Shown here piece by piece: positions 37,512 to 45,822 of a stretch of DNA of 64,000 nucleotides (position 1 is the first letter of the stretch; each line of letters opens with the position of its first letter). Made by a program: the position numbers and the translations under genes. A model generated the notes under the pieces. The model was not told where the DNA came from. It did no database searches and worked only from the letters and a program-made list of their open reading frames with translations. The DNA comes from DATFDN01 sp963762525 (lineage in GTDB: Bacteria > Pseudomonadota > Alphaproteobacteria > Acetobacterales > Acetobacteraceae): assembly GCA_963762525.1 (NCBI GenBank), contig CAVXKT010000003.1, positions 434,001 to 498,000 of the forward strand, in the 5' to 3' direction.

Positions 37512-38377
37512 GCCATCATTCCTTCCTCGCCCAACAAGCCGCGCGGGCGGATCAGCAGCACCAGGATCATGATCACGTAGATCACCACCTCGCTGCCCGC
37601 CGGGTAGAAGACGGTGGTGACGGCGGCGGCGACGCCGATGATGAGCCCGCCCAGCAGGGTGCCGATCAGGCTGCCGACGCCGCCCACGATGATGGCGATG
37701 AAGGCCGGCAGCAGCAGGTCGTCGCCCATGTTCGGATTGAGCCCTATCTGGCCCCCGGCGAGCACCCCGGCGAGGCCGGCGAGGAAGATGCCGACGCCGA
37801 AATTCAATGAGCGCAGTAGCCGCACGTTGATGCCGAGCGCGGCCACCGTCTCCAGGTCGAGCGTGCCGGCACGGATGCGCATCCCCATGCGTGAGAAGCG
37901 GAGAAACACGAACAATGCCGCCACCGCTATCGCGACGATGCCGATGATGAACAGCCGATAGCCGGTGAGGAAGAAGAATTGGGTGCTGATCGGCTGGTTG
38001 ATGGAGGCGGGCGGGGTCAGCGGCAGGCCGGTCGGCCCCCAGACCGTGCGGCACACATCCTGGATAATGAAGGCGAGGCCGAAAGTGAGCAGCAGGCTGT
38101 AGACCGGGTCGCGCGGATAGAGCGGGCGGATGATGGTGCGCTCAAGGATCAGCCCGATCGCCCCGACCACGAACGGCGAGATCACCAGCGCCGCCCAGAA
38201 ACCCACATGCGGGATCAGCACGAAGGCGATGTAGCCGCCAAGGGCGAGGAAATTGCCGTGCGCGAAATTGATGACGCCGCTGAGATTGAGGATCATCGCC
38301 AGCCCGAGGGCCATCAGCACATAGAACAGCCCGACGATGATGCCGTTGAAGACGTTGAAGAGAACCAGAGTTAGCAA
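37508..38377 (-). CDS. livH: Branched-chain-type ABC transporter permease LivH (second cluster)
   Basis: 289 residues. Family segments: IIVGLFYVLMALGLAMILNL, SGVINFAHGNFLALGGY, VAALGINVRLLRSLNFGVG and AIIVGGVGSLIGTLLGGLII. Inner-membrane subunit with LivM. 185 bases with dispersed repeats separate it from the binding-protein gene upstream. Confidence 0.95.
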   Translation of the reverse strand: MLTLVLFNVFNGIIVGLFYVLMALGLAMILNLSGVINFAHGNFLALGGYIAFVLIPHVGFWAALVISPFVVGAIGLILERTIIRPLYPRDPVYSLLLTFGLAFIIQDVCRTVWGPTGLPLTPPASINQPISTQFFFLTGYRLFIIGIVAIAVAALFVFLRFSRMGMRIRAGTLDLETVAALGINVRLLRSLNFGVGIFLAGLAGVLAGGQIGLNPNMGDDLLLPAFIAIIVGGVGSLIGTLLGGLIIGVAAAVTTVFYPAGSEVVIYVIMILVLLIRPRGLLGEEGMMA

Positions 38378-38426
38378 GAGTCACCTCGACCGGGTTGGCG
38401 CCATGGTCGATCGCGGCGGACTTCCC

Positions 38427-38506
38427 TCATGCTCGCGCTTGTCGCGCCCATCCACGCCTTTCCAGCGGCCGGTTGAAGGCGCGGATGCTCGGCATTCGCC
38501 GAGCAT
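38427..38506. repeat. Composite REP-like repeat between livK and livH
   Basis: TCATGCTCGCGCTTGTC at 38427-38443 is identical to the copy at 27164. A second element at 38485-38506 is a perfect 9-bp hairpin (ATGCTCGGC-ATTC-GCCGAGCAT), related to the hairpin at 20451. The surrounding 185-base gap holds no gene. Hairpins in this place may set the high binding-protein to permease ratio usual in such operons (inference). Confidence 0.6.
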
Positions 38507-38562
38507 GAAGGGAGGACAGCGCAGCCGGTCGGCCATGGCGGCGGCGACGGATACAGGTCGCG

Positions 38563-39819
38563 CTAAGCCGTCGGCCAGGTGAGGTGACAACCGGTTTCCG
38601 CCACCGACATGTCCGCCTTCTCGCCGGGGACGATGTCCTGGACCGTGACCAGGTTGGCCGGATTGCCGCCCTCGGCGGGATGCGGGGTGCCGACGAAGAT
38701 GTTCGACATCAGCTGATGGTCGCCGGCGCGGAACACCACCGTTCCGTTCTGACACTTCACGTCGTCCGGCAGCGGTTCGTCTTCGAGCGCCTTGGCCATC
38801 TTGACCGCGTCCAGGCTCTTCGCCTTCTCGGCGGCGATCTTGGTGGCGTGAATGGCGCACCAGCCGAACCAGTTGCGTGCTGAGGCGGCCGGCTTGTTGT
38901 AGGTCTTCATGATCGCCTGGTTGAACTTCACGGCGGATGGCGGCGAGCCCGGCTGATTCCACCACCACTCATAGGTCCACCAGCCGGTCAGCGCTGTCGG
39001 CGGCACCGACAGCATCGATTCCAACTCATACAAGGCGCCCCCAAGCGCCATATCCTTGGTCATGCCGAACTGCACGAATTGGTTCATGCAGTTAATCTGC
39101 GATAGCCCGCCCATGTTGTTGAGCAGCACGTTGGGCTTGTAGGCGCGCGCCTTGATCAGGCTGGCGGAGAAATCGGTGGTGGAGAGCGGCAGCATGTCGC
39201 CCTGGTACTCGCCGCCGACATCCTTCAGATTTTTGACGAACGCTGCTTGCAAGGTCTGCCCGTAGGCATAGTCCGGCGTGATGAAGTACCACCGTTTGCC
39301 GAACTTCTTGATGAGATCGGCGGAAACCGCATTCGCGTCCATGCTGGTGGTGTTACAGACGCGGAACACGTTCCACTTGCAATCCTTGCCGGTGATGGGG
39401 TCGGTGTGTCCCCCCGGCACGATCTGGAAAATTTTGTGCTCGCTGGTGACCTGGCTCAGCGCGTAAGCGATGCCGGAGTTCACGTCTCCGTAAATCGCGT
39501 TCACCTTGTCCCGGTTGATGAGCTTGAGCGCCTTTTGCACCCCGGTGCCGACGTCGTTGGCGGAATCCTCGACCAGCAACTGCACTTGGCGGCCGAGAAT
39601 GCCGCCGTTCTTGTTGATGTCGTCCACCGCCAGCTTGGCACCATCCACCTCCGACTGCGCAAGCGCGGAATAGACGCCGGTCAGCGGGTCGATGAAGCCG
39701 AGCTTGACCGGTTCCTCGCCGCGCGCCTTGATCAGCGGCGGACTGGCCAGCGCGATCGCGCCCAACCCGGCCTTGAACAACGTACGCCGGCCGAGCCCGG
39801 GCGCATGAGCCTCTTGCAT
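38563..39819 (-). CDS. Periplasmic binding protein of the second liv-type transporter
   Basis: 418 residues from ATG 39819, with GGGAGA upstream. A twin-arginine-like start (GLGRRTLFKAGLGAIALASP) suggests Tat export. The mature part is a type I periplasmic binding fold: VKLGFIDPLTGVYSALAQSE, DDINKNGGILGRQVQLLVED, and GKRWYFITPDYAYGQTLQAA. It resembles the amide/urea-binding subgroup more than LivJ. First gene of the operon. Ligand not readable. Confidence 0.9.
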   Translation of the reverse strand: MQEAHAPGLGRRTLFKAGLGAIALASPPLIKARGEEPVKLGFIDPLTGVYSALAQSEVDGAKLAVDDINKNGGILGRQVQLLVEDSANDVGTGVQKALKLINRDKVNAIYGDVNSGIAYALSQVTSEHKIFQIVPGGHTDPITGKDCKWNVFRVCNTTSMDANAVSADLIKKFGKRWYFITPDYAYGQTLQAAFVKNLKDVGGEYQGDMLPLSTTDFSASLIKARAYKPNVLLNNMGGLSQINCMNQFVQFGMTKDMALGGALYELESMLSVPPTALTGWWTYEWWWNQPGSPPSAVKFNQAIMKTYNKPAASARNWFGWCAIHATKIAAEKAKSLDAVKMAKALEDEPLPDDVKCQNGTVVFRAGDHQLMSNIFVGTPHPAEGGNPANLVTVQDIVPGEKADMSVAETGCHLTWPTA

Positions 39820-39985
39820 CAAGCGTCTCCCATCCTTTTCGCGTGCAGCGTTCATACGCACGCCGCCTATTTACCAAATCGAAACTTATCGGCTTCCGCA
39901 CGCCGCGCGGGTCACATTGCCGAGACCCGCCATCCTTAGCCGCGGAATCCGTTTACCTCAATCCCGCCGGAGGCGTTTCCCCGCC

Positions 39986-40207
39986 ATGCTGATCCGCCTC
40001 CTCGCCGCCCTGCCGTTCCTCGGCATCCTGGTCGGGGCCATCTTCTTCAATCGGGTCGATCCGCTGATCGCCGGGCTGCCGCTGATGCTGGCTTGGATGG
40101 TGATGTGGGTGGTCCTGACCAGCCTCATCATGGGCCTGATCTACCTGCTCGACCCGGAGAACCGAAAGCCGATCGACGATGCCGGCAAACGGAGCGCGTC
40201 GCGGTGA
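39986..40207 (+). CDS. DUF3311 small membrane protein
   Basis: 73 residues from ATG 39986, with two hydrophobic helices (LLAALPFLGILVGAIFF, PLMLAWMVMWVVLTSLIM) and the tail IYLLDPENRKP. DUF3311 proteins are almost always encoded directly before a sodium/solute symporter and probably act as a small partner subunit. Here the stop overlaps the symporter GTG by 4 bases. Confidence 0.88.
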   Translation: MLIRLLAALPFLGILVGAIFFNRVDPLIAGLPLMLAWMVMWVVLTSLIMGLIYLLDPENRKPIDDAGKRSASR

Positions 40208-41670
40208 GCGCCGGGGCAGCGCTCGCCATCATCGTCTTCACGGCGGCGCTCGCGCTCGGGCTCGGCCTGCGGGCGCGGCACGGCAAGGTCATGAACCTCG
40301 AGCAGTGGACGGTCGGGGGCCGCCACTTCGGTTCCATCTTCGTGTTCCTGCTACTGGCAGGCGAGATCTACACCACCTTCACATTCCTGGGCGGCAGCGG
40401 CTATGCCTACGGCAAGGGCGGACCGGCCTACTACATCCTTTGTTATGGCTGTCTTGCCTACGTGATGTCGTATTGGCTGCTGCCGCCGATCTGGCGCTAC
40501 GCCAAGACGCAGCGTTTGATCTCGCAGCCGGATTTCTTCGTCGCCAAATACGATAGCCCGGCGCTCGGGATTCTCGTCTCGATCGTCGGCATCGTCGCGC
40601 TGGTTCCCTATCTGGTGCTGCAATTCAAGGGGCTCGGCATCATCGTCTCCACCGCCTCCTACGGGCTCATCTCGCCGGACGTGGCGATCTGGATCGGGGC
40701 GGCGGTGGTGACGGCGTATGTCTCGGTGTCCGGGGTGCACGGCTCGGCCTGGACCTCGGTGCTCAAGGACATCACCATCCTGGCGGTGGTGCTGTTCCTG
40801 GGCATCTATCTGCCGATCCGTCTCTACGGCGGCTTCGACCACATGTTCGACGCCATCCAAACGGCGAAGCCGGGCTTCCTGGCGCTGCCGGAAAAGGGGC
40901 AGAGCCTGGCCTGGTTCGATTCCACCGTCGTTCTGACGGCGCTCGGCTTCTTCATGTGGCCGCACTCCTTCGGCGCGCTCTACACGGCGCGGAACGAGCG
41001 GGTGTTTCGCCACAACGCGATTCTGCTGCCGCTTTATCAGCTCATCCTTTTGTTCGTGTTCTTCGTGGGCTTCGCGGCGATCCTGCAGGTGCCGGGCCTG
41101 AAGGGAGCGGATATCGACCTGGCCTTGTTCAAGCTTTCGATCAAGACCTTCAATCCGTGGGTCGTCGGCATCATCGGCGGTGCCGGCGTGCTGACCGCGC
41201 TGGTCCCGGGCTCGCTGATTCTGCTCGCCGCTTCGACGCTGCTGTCGAAGAATATTTACGCAGTGTTTCGCAGCACGCCCGACGCGGCGCATGTCTCGCG
41301 CGTCGCCCGGCTGCTGGTTCCCGTCGTCGCCCTGGTCGCCGTGTCCTTCACCCTGCGCGGCGGCAGCACGATCGTCGCCCTGCTGCTGATGGGCTACAGC
41401 TTCGTCACCCAATTCTTCCCCTCGCTGCTGATGAGCTTGCGCGCCCACAATCCGGTCACGAAGGAAGGCGCCTTTGTCGGCATCTGCGTGGGCGTTATCA
41501 CGGTGGCGGTCATCAGCTCGCTCGACACGTCGCTCGCCAAGATCGCGCCCGCGGCGCCGCAGGCGTTCCAGGACCTCAATATCGGCATCGTCGCCCTCGG
41601 TCTCAACATCGTCGCCACGGCGGTGGTCTCGGCACTGACCCGTCGCGTTCCTTCGGCGCGTCCCGCCTGA
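40204..41670 (+). CDS. Sodium/solute symporter (SSS family)
   Basis: 488 residues from GTG 40204. About 13 transmembrane segments. SSS features: NLEQWTVGGRHFGSIFVFLL near the start, YTTFTFLGGSGYAYGKGGPA, and VVLTALGFFMWPHSFGALYT. Subfamily closest to the YhjB/YodF-type transporters paired with DUF3311; the substrate is probably an organic acid or amino acid, not known. It is followed 27 bases later by the PEP-mutase-like gene, which may metabolise the imported compound (inference). Confidence 0.92.
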   Translation: MSAGAALAIIVFTAALALGLGLRARHGKVMNLEQWTVGGRHFGSIFVFLLLAGEIYTTFTFLGGSGYAYGKGGPAYYILCYGCLAYVMSYWLLPPIWRYAKTQRLISQPDFFVAKYDSPALGILVSIVGIVALVPYLVLQFKGLGIIVSTASYGLISPDVAIWIGAAVVTAYVSVSGVHGSAWTSVLKDITILAVVLFLGIYLPIRLYGGFDHMFDAIQTAKPGFLALPEKGQSLAWFDSTVVLTALGFFMWPHSFGALYTARNERVFRHNAILLPLYQLILLFVFFVGFAAILQVPGLKGADIDLALFKLSIKTFNPWVVGIIGGAGVLTALVPGSLILLAASTLLSKNIYAVFRSTPDAAHVSRVARLLVPVVALVAVSFTLRGGSTIVALLLMGYSFVTQFFPSLLMSLRAHNPVTKEGAFVGICVGVITVAVISSLDTSLAKIAPAAPQAFQDLNIGIVALGLNIVATAVVSALTRRVPSARPA

Positions 41671-41697
41671 TAGTATCCCTTCAGGGGAGGGACGAAG

Positions 41698-42555
41698 ATG
41701 GCGGGCTTAAGGATGCTGGTCGAAGGCGAGGCGCCGGTCTGGGCGCCGCTCGTGCTCAACCCGATGATGGCGCGTCTCGCTGCCGCCGCCGGCTTCCCGG
41801 CGCTTTATCTGGGCGGCGGTTCGATGGGCTATCTCACCGGCTTCACCGAAGCCAACCTGACGCTCACCGAGATGGTGCGTCACGGCCTCGACATCCGCGC
41901 CGCCTGCGATCTGCCGCTGATCCTGGATGCCGCCGGCGGCTGGGGCGATCCGATGCATCTGCGCCGGACCGTTCGGCTCGCCGAGGCCGCCGGGTTCGCC
42001 GCCATCGAGATCGAGGACCAATTGCTGCCCAAGCGCGCGCATCACCATATTGGTCGCGAGCACAATATCGACGCCGCGCTGATGGTGGCGAAGGTGGAGG
42101 AGAGCGTCGCCGCCCGCCGGTCCGATGATCTGATGGTGATCGCGCGCACCAATGCCGTGCGCAACGCCGGCATGGATGAGGCGCTGCGTCGCGCCGAGGC
42201 GATGAAGCGGGCCGGCGCCGACATCCTGTTCGTGCTGGCGCGCACGCCCGAGGAATGGCGCCTGATCGGCGAAAGCTTGCCGCCGCCGCTTATGTACATG
42301 GTCTCCAACGCCGGTCGCGCTGCAATGGCGATGCCGCCCGAAGAGCTGTACCGCTTGGGCTATCGGCTGTTCGTCGATCCGGTGATGCCGCTGCTGGCGA
42401 TGCATCGGGTGCTTCGGCAGAGCTACGGCGCCCTGGCCGCGGGCCGGGCCGATCCGCTGATTGGCAACGAGGGCGCGGCTGAGCAGCAGACGATGCACCA
42501 TACCATCGATTTGGAGACGCTGCTCGCGATCGAGCGGCGAACCACGGAGCGCTAG
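41698..42555 (+). CDS. Isocitrate lyase/PEP mutase superfamily enzyme
   Basis: 285 residues. The Mg-binding DAAGGWGDP motif and the lyase-loop motif IEIEDQLLPKRAHHH are typical, and VIARTNAVRNAGMDEALRRA follows. The family breaks or rearranges C-C or P-C bonds in 2-oxo acids (oxaloacetate decarboxylase, methylisocitrate lyase, carboxy-PEP phosphonomutase). The loop is not that of true isocitrate lyase (KKCGH), so oxaloacetate decarboxylase or a related activity is likelier. Convergent with nikR, with stops overlapping. Confidence 0.88.
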   Translation: MAGLRMLVEGEAPVWAPLVLNPMMARLAAAAGFPALYLGGGSMGYLTGFTEANLTLTEMVRHGLDIRAACDLPLILDAAGGWGDPMHLRRTVRLAEAAGFAAIEIEDQLLPKRAHHHIGREHNIDAALMVAKVEESVAARRSDDLMVIARTNAVRNAGMDEALRRAEAMKRAGADILFVLARTPEEWRLIGESLPPPLMYMVSNAGRAAMAMPPEELYRLGYRLFVDPVMPLLAMHRVLRQSYGALAAGRADPLIGNEGAAEQQTMHHTIDLETLLAIERRTTER

Positions 42556-42962
42556 CCGGCGACCCCGGCGGGCAGCACCACCACCTGGCCGTGGCGGACG
42601 CCGCGCTCGGCGATCACGTGTTCGGCGAAATGGCGCACCGCGCCGGCCGCGCCTTTGAGCACCGTCACCTCCATGCAGCTGTCGTGGTCCAGATGCACGT
42701 GCAGCGTCGAGACCGAGAGGTCGTGGTGGTCATGGAAGGTATGCGCCAGCCGCTTCGACAGCTCGCGGGTAGCGTGATCGTAGACATAGACCAGCGCCGC
42801 GACGCAGGGCTGATCCGGAACTATCTCCGCCGCCGCCAGCTGCGCGCCGGCGCGCGCCAAGTCGCGGATCGCCTCCGAGCGGTTCTGGTAGCCGCGGGCG
42901 GCGATCAGCCGGTCCAGCTCGGCCATCAGCGCGTCGTCGATGGTGATGGTGACTCGCTGCAC
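42552..42962 (-). CDS. nikR: Nickel-responsive regulator NikR
   Basis: 136 residues from GTG 42962, chosen because MQRVTITIDDALM is the normal start and AGGGAGAAGG lies just upstream. The ribbon-helix-helix DNA-binding part occupies residues 1-45. The C-terminal ACT-like domain has the high-affinity nickel ligands at H77, H88, H90 and C96 (STLHVHLDHDSCMEVTVLKG). NikR represses nickel importers when nickel is plentiful. Its recognition palindrome lies directly upstream, between this gene and the divergent ABC transporter. Unlike E. coli, no nikABCDE is present here. Confidence 0.95.
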   Translation of the reverse strand: MQRVTITIDDALMAELDRLIAARGYQNRSEAIRDLARAGAQLAAAEIVPDQPCVAALVYVYDHATRELSKRLAHTFHDHHDLSVSTLHVHLDHDSCMEVTVLKGAAGAVRHFAEHVIAERGVRHGQVVVLPAGVAG

Positions 42963-42973
42963 CGCCTTCTCCC

Positions 42974-43001
42974 TTGCCAGCCGGCCCGGCAACCGTATGA
43001 T
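42974..43001 (+). promoter_or_regulatory. Putative sigma-70 promoter of the NikR-controlled transporter
   Basis: TTGCCA (42974-42979) and TATGAT (42996-43001) with a 16-base spacer resemble -35 and -10 boxes. The -10 is inside the NikR operator half-site, giving a direct repression mechanism. The mirrored half-site (TATGAT on the minus strand) could serve nikR itself. Not verified experimentally. Confidence 0.55.
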
Positions 43002-43022
43002 GTTTTCACCCGGACATCATAC
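42995..43022. promoter_or_regulatory. Perfect NikR operator (GTATGA-N16-TCATAC)
   Basis: GTATGA at 42995-43000 and TCATAC at 43017-43022 are separated by exactly 16 bases, the consensus NikR operator. The palindrome extends to GTATGATG/CATCATAC (8 bp). It lies between nikR (start 42962, minus) and the transporter (start 43036, plus). One half overlaps the -10 of the plus-strand promoter, a position that would block transcription when nickel-loaded NikR binds. Confidence 0.93.
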
Positions 43023-43035
43023 CCCGTGGGGTGCC

Positions 43036-44151
43036 ATGCATCGATCGGTAGTCCCCGCCCACCGGCCTGTCACGCGGCGAGGCGTGCTGCGCGCCGCCGG
43101 CGCCGGGCTGGCGGCACCGGCGCTGCTGCGCTCCGGCCGGGCCCAAGCCGCGCCGGCGATCCGGATCACTTGTTACGATGGTTTCGTCCCGCCGGCATTC
43201 AAGCAGGCATTCGAGGCCGAGACCGGGATCGAGGTGCAGATCCGCCTCGTCGACAGCCAGGCGCCGGAGCTCAACCTGCTGGTCGCCGAACGTCCGCGGC
43301 CGCTCACCGACATATGCGTCGTCACCAGCAACCGCCTGCACCAGTTCGTCGAGGCGGCGGTCATCGAGCCGCTGGATTTGTCGCGCCTGAAGAATTGGCG
43401 CCGCATCACCCGCCTCTACAGCGAGGCCGCCTGGAACAGCGTGAACGGCGCGCGGATGGGCGTCCCGCTGGTCGTGGGCACCGAGGTGCTGGTCTACAAC
43501 ACGCAGAGGGTAACGCCCGCGCCGGATAGTTGGGGCGCAATGTTCGATTCGCGCTTCAAACGCCGTCTCACTTACGTCATCGAAGACTTCTTGCAATGCA
43601 CGATGCTCTATCAGGGTGACGACGGCAGCTTCGCCGCCTATGTCGGCCGGCCCGATGCGGCGGCGGCGGCGGTCGATGCAGCGCGCGACCGGCTGATCCG
43701 CGACAAGGGCCAGGTGCTGAAATTTTACGAAAACGGCAGCGAGTTGCAGCAACTCCTCCTCGGCGAGGACGTGATCCTCGCCCAGACCTATGCCGGGGTC
43801 GTCGCCAAGATGATCCTCGCCGGCCAGCCGATCCGACCGGTGATCCCGCGCGAAGGTAGTCTGGCCTTCGTGTATAACTTCTCGGTGGTTCGGGGTGGTC
43901 CCAACCGCGACAACGCGTACCGGTTCCTCGATGCCATGCTCGCTTGGCCGGGAATTGGCGCCGCACTCAGCCGCTCGGCCGGTTACGCCTCGACTTTCAC
44001 CGACGCCGGCTCGGACCTGACCGAGCGCGAAAGGCGGGCTTTCGAACTTACCCCGGATCAACTCGAGCGCATCCGCTTCCTGAGCTACGAGGGCCAGGCA
44101 CTCAGTTCGAAGCTGATCGATCATGCCGTGCGGGAGGTGCAGGCTGCCTAG
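43036..44151 (+). CDS. Periplasmic binding protein, PotD/PotF-like, NikR-controlled
   Basis: 371 residues. A Tat-type signal (TRRGVLRAAGAGLAAPALL, R14-R15) precedes the mature start near APAIRITCYDG. The fold is that of polyamine/iron-type binding proteins (FVPPAFKQAFEAETGIEVQI, VPLVVGTEVLVYNT, ENGSELQQLLLGEDVILAQT). By family one would call it spermidine/putrescine-binding. Position behind a perfect NikR operator and upstream of a [NiFe]-hydrogenase instead suggests nickel, probably as a chelate (inference). First of four genes with overlapping ends. Confidence 0.9.
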   Translation: MHRSVVPAHRPVTRRGVLRAAGAGLAAPALLRSGRAQAAPAIRITCYDGFVPPAFKQAFEAETGIEVQIRLVDSQAPELNLLVAERPRPLTDICVVTSNRLHQFVEAAVIEPLDLSRLKNWRRITRLYSEAAWNSVNGARMGVPLVVGTEVLVYNTQRVTPAPDSWGAMFDSRFKRRLTYVIEDFLQCTMLYQGDDGSFAAYVGRPDAAAAAVDAARDRLIRDKGQVLKFYENGSELQQLLLGEDVILAQTYAGVVAKMILAGQPIRPVIPREGSLAFVYNFSVVRGGPNRDNAYRFLDAMLAWPGIGAALSRSAGYASTFTDAGSDLTERERRAFELTPDQLERIRFLSYEGQALSSKLIDHAVREVQAA

Positions 44152-45028
44152 TCTCCCGGGTGTACGCAGTCGCCTCGTCCCGCTGTTGCTGGTGGGGGTG
44201 CCGCTGTTGTGGATCGCCGTCGCCAATATCGGGCCGCTGATCGAAATGGCGCGCATCAGCCTGCTCGACGCGTATCCGGCGCCGCCCGGACACGTCGCCC
44301 GCTACAGCCCGGGCAATTACGCGGCATTCGTGGGCAGCGCCGGCTATCGCGAAGCGTTCCTGCGCAGCTTTCGTTTCGCGGCAGGCACTACCATATTGCT
44401 GCTGCTCCTGAGCTATCCCCTGGCGTACCACTTGGCGCTGCACGTTCCGCCGGCGCGACGCGGGCGTCTGCTGCTGCTGCTCATCGCGCCATTCTGGACC
44501 GGCGAAATCGTGCGCCTCTTCGGGATTATCCTGCTACTCGCGAATCATGGCGCCATCAACATCATCCTCCGCCGGCTCGGCTTGATCGAGACGCCGTTGC
44601 CGCTGCTCTACAACGGCTTCTCGGTCGGCTTCGGCATGGTCTACACGATGTCATTGTCGATGTTGCTGCCGCTCTACGCCGCCCTCGATCGGCTGCCGCG
44701 CAGCCTCCTCGATGCCGCCGCAGACCTCGGCGCGGGGCCGGCGCGGCGCCTGCTGCGCGTGACCCTGCCGCTGAGCGCGGGTGGCGTTCTGGCGGGCTGC
44801 CTCCTGGTGTTCCTCCTGAGCCTCGGCGTCTTCGTCGAACCGACCTTGCTGGGCGGGGCGAGCGGGGAACTGTTCGCCGTCACCATCGGCGGCATGTTCT
44901 CGGATGCGGCCGGGGACTGGCCGCTCGGCGCAGCGTTTAGCTTCATTCTGCTGCTCACCGCTGCGGCGCTCTCGGCGCTGGCGCTCGCTTGCGTCGGGCA
45001 TTCCGCGAGCCGTCCGGCGGCGACGTGA
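44123..45028 (+). CDS. ABC transporter permease, PotB-like
   Basis: 301 residues, six transmembrane helices (first LVPLLLVGVPLLWIAVANIG). The EAA-type coupling loop reads RSLLDAAADLGAGPARRLLR. It forms the channel with the next gene product. ATG 44123 overlaps the binding-protein gene by 29 bases; a later start is possible since the first 15 residues look untypical. Cytoplasmic ATPase partner at 45819. Substrate as argued for the binding protein. Confidence 0.9.
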   Translation: MPCGRCRLPSLPGVRSRLVPLLLVGVPLLWIAVANIGPLIEMARISLLDAYPAPPGHVARYSPGNYAAFVGSAGYREAFLRSFRFAAGTTILLLLLSYPLAYHLALHVPPARRGRLLLLLIAPFWTGEIVRLFGIILLLANHGAINIILRRLGLIETPLPLLYNGFSVGFGMVYTMSLSMLLPLYAALDRLPRSLLDAAADLGAGPARRLLRVTLPLSAGGVLAGCLLVFLLSLGVFVEPTLLGGASGELFAVTIGGMFSDAAGDWPLGAAFSFILLLTAAALSALALACVGHSASRPAAT

Positions 45029-45822
45029 CACCCGGCTCCTCGCGACAGTGGCGTGCGCTCGCGGGTTTATTCTACTGGTTGTTCGTGGCCTATCTCGCCT
45101 TGCCGCTCGGCCTGATCGCGCTGCTGAGCCTCAAGCAGGCGCCGCTCGTCGGCTTTCCGGTGGGGACGCCGACAGCGCACTGGTACGCCGTGTTGCTCTC
45201 CGACGGCGCGATGCTGCGCGCCTTCGCCTATTCGCTGCTGGTCGCGATCGCCTCGACGACGGTTGCCGTCGTCGCCGGCGTGTGGACGGCGCTGGCGATT
45301 GCGCACCTCCGCCGGGTTTGGCTGCGCGCCGCGCTTTTGGGTGGCGCGATGGTGCCGCTGGTCACCCCGGGCATCGTCCACGCGATCGCGCTGCGCATGG
45401 CGATCCGCGTGGTATCGCTCGATCCCGGCCCGCTTGCCGTGATGCTCGGCCATGCCATCCATGCAGCGCCCTACGTGGTCCTCCTGGTCACGGCCCGGCT
45501 CGGCATGATGCCGCCGCGTCTGATCGAGGCGGCGCGCGACCTCGGCGCCGGCGCCGGCGTGTGCTTTTGGCTGGTGACGCTGCCCTGGCTGCGCCCGGCA
45601 ATCGCGGGGGGCGCGCTGCTGGCCGCGCTCAGCAGCTTCGGCGATTTCCTGCGCTCGTTCTTCCTCAGCGGCTACCAGGCGACGTTGCCGATGCTGATCT
45701 ACGGCCGCATCCGCTCCGGGCTCACCCCGGAGATCAACGCGGCGGCGACGCTCGTGCTGCTGGTGACCGCATTCTGCGGCCTCGCCGCCGAGCGGCAGAC
45801 CCGCCGGGCACGCCGGCGATGA
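45025..45822 (+). CDS. ABC transporter permease, PotC-like
   Basis: 265 residues from GTG 45025, which overlaps the upstream stop (GTGA). Six helices and an EAA loop (PRLIEAARDLGAGAGVCFWL). Paired with the PotB-like subunit in the inner membrane. Its stop overlaps the ATPase start (ATGA). A TTG at 44989 is a less likely start. Confidence 0.9.
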   Translation: MTPGSSRQWRALAGLFYWLFVAYLALPLGLIALLSLKQAPLVGFPVGTPTAHWYAVLLSDGAMLRAFAYSLLVAIASTTVAVVAGVWTALAIAHLRRVWLRAALLGGAMVPLVTPGIVHAIALRMAIRVVSLDPGPLAVMLGHAIHAAPYVVLLVTARLGMMPPRLIEAARDLGAGAGVCFWLVTLPWLRPAIAGGALLAALSSFGDFLRSFFLSGYQATLPMLIYGRIRSGLTPEINAAATLVLLVTAFCGLAAERQTRRARRR

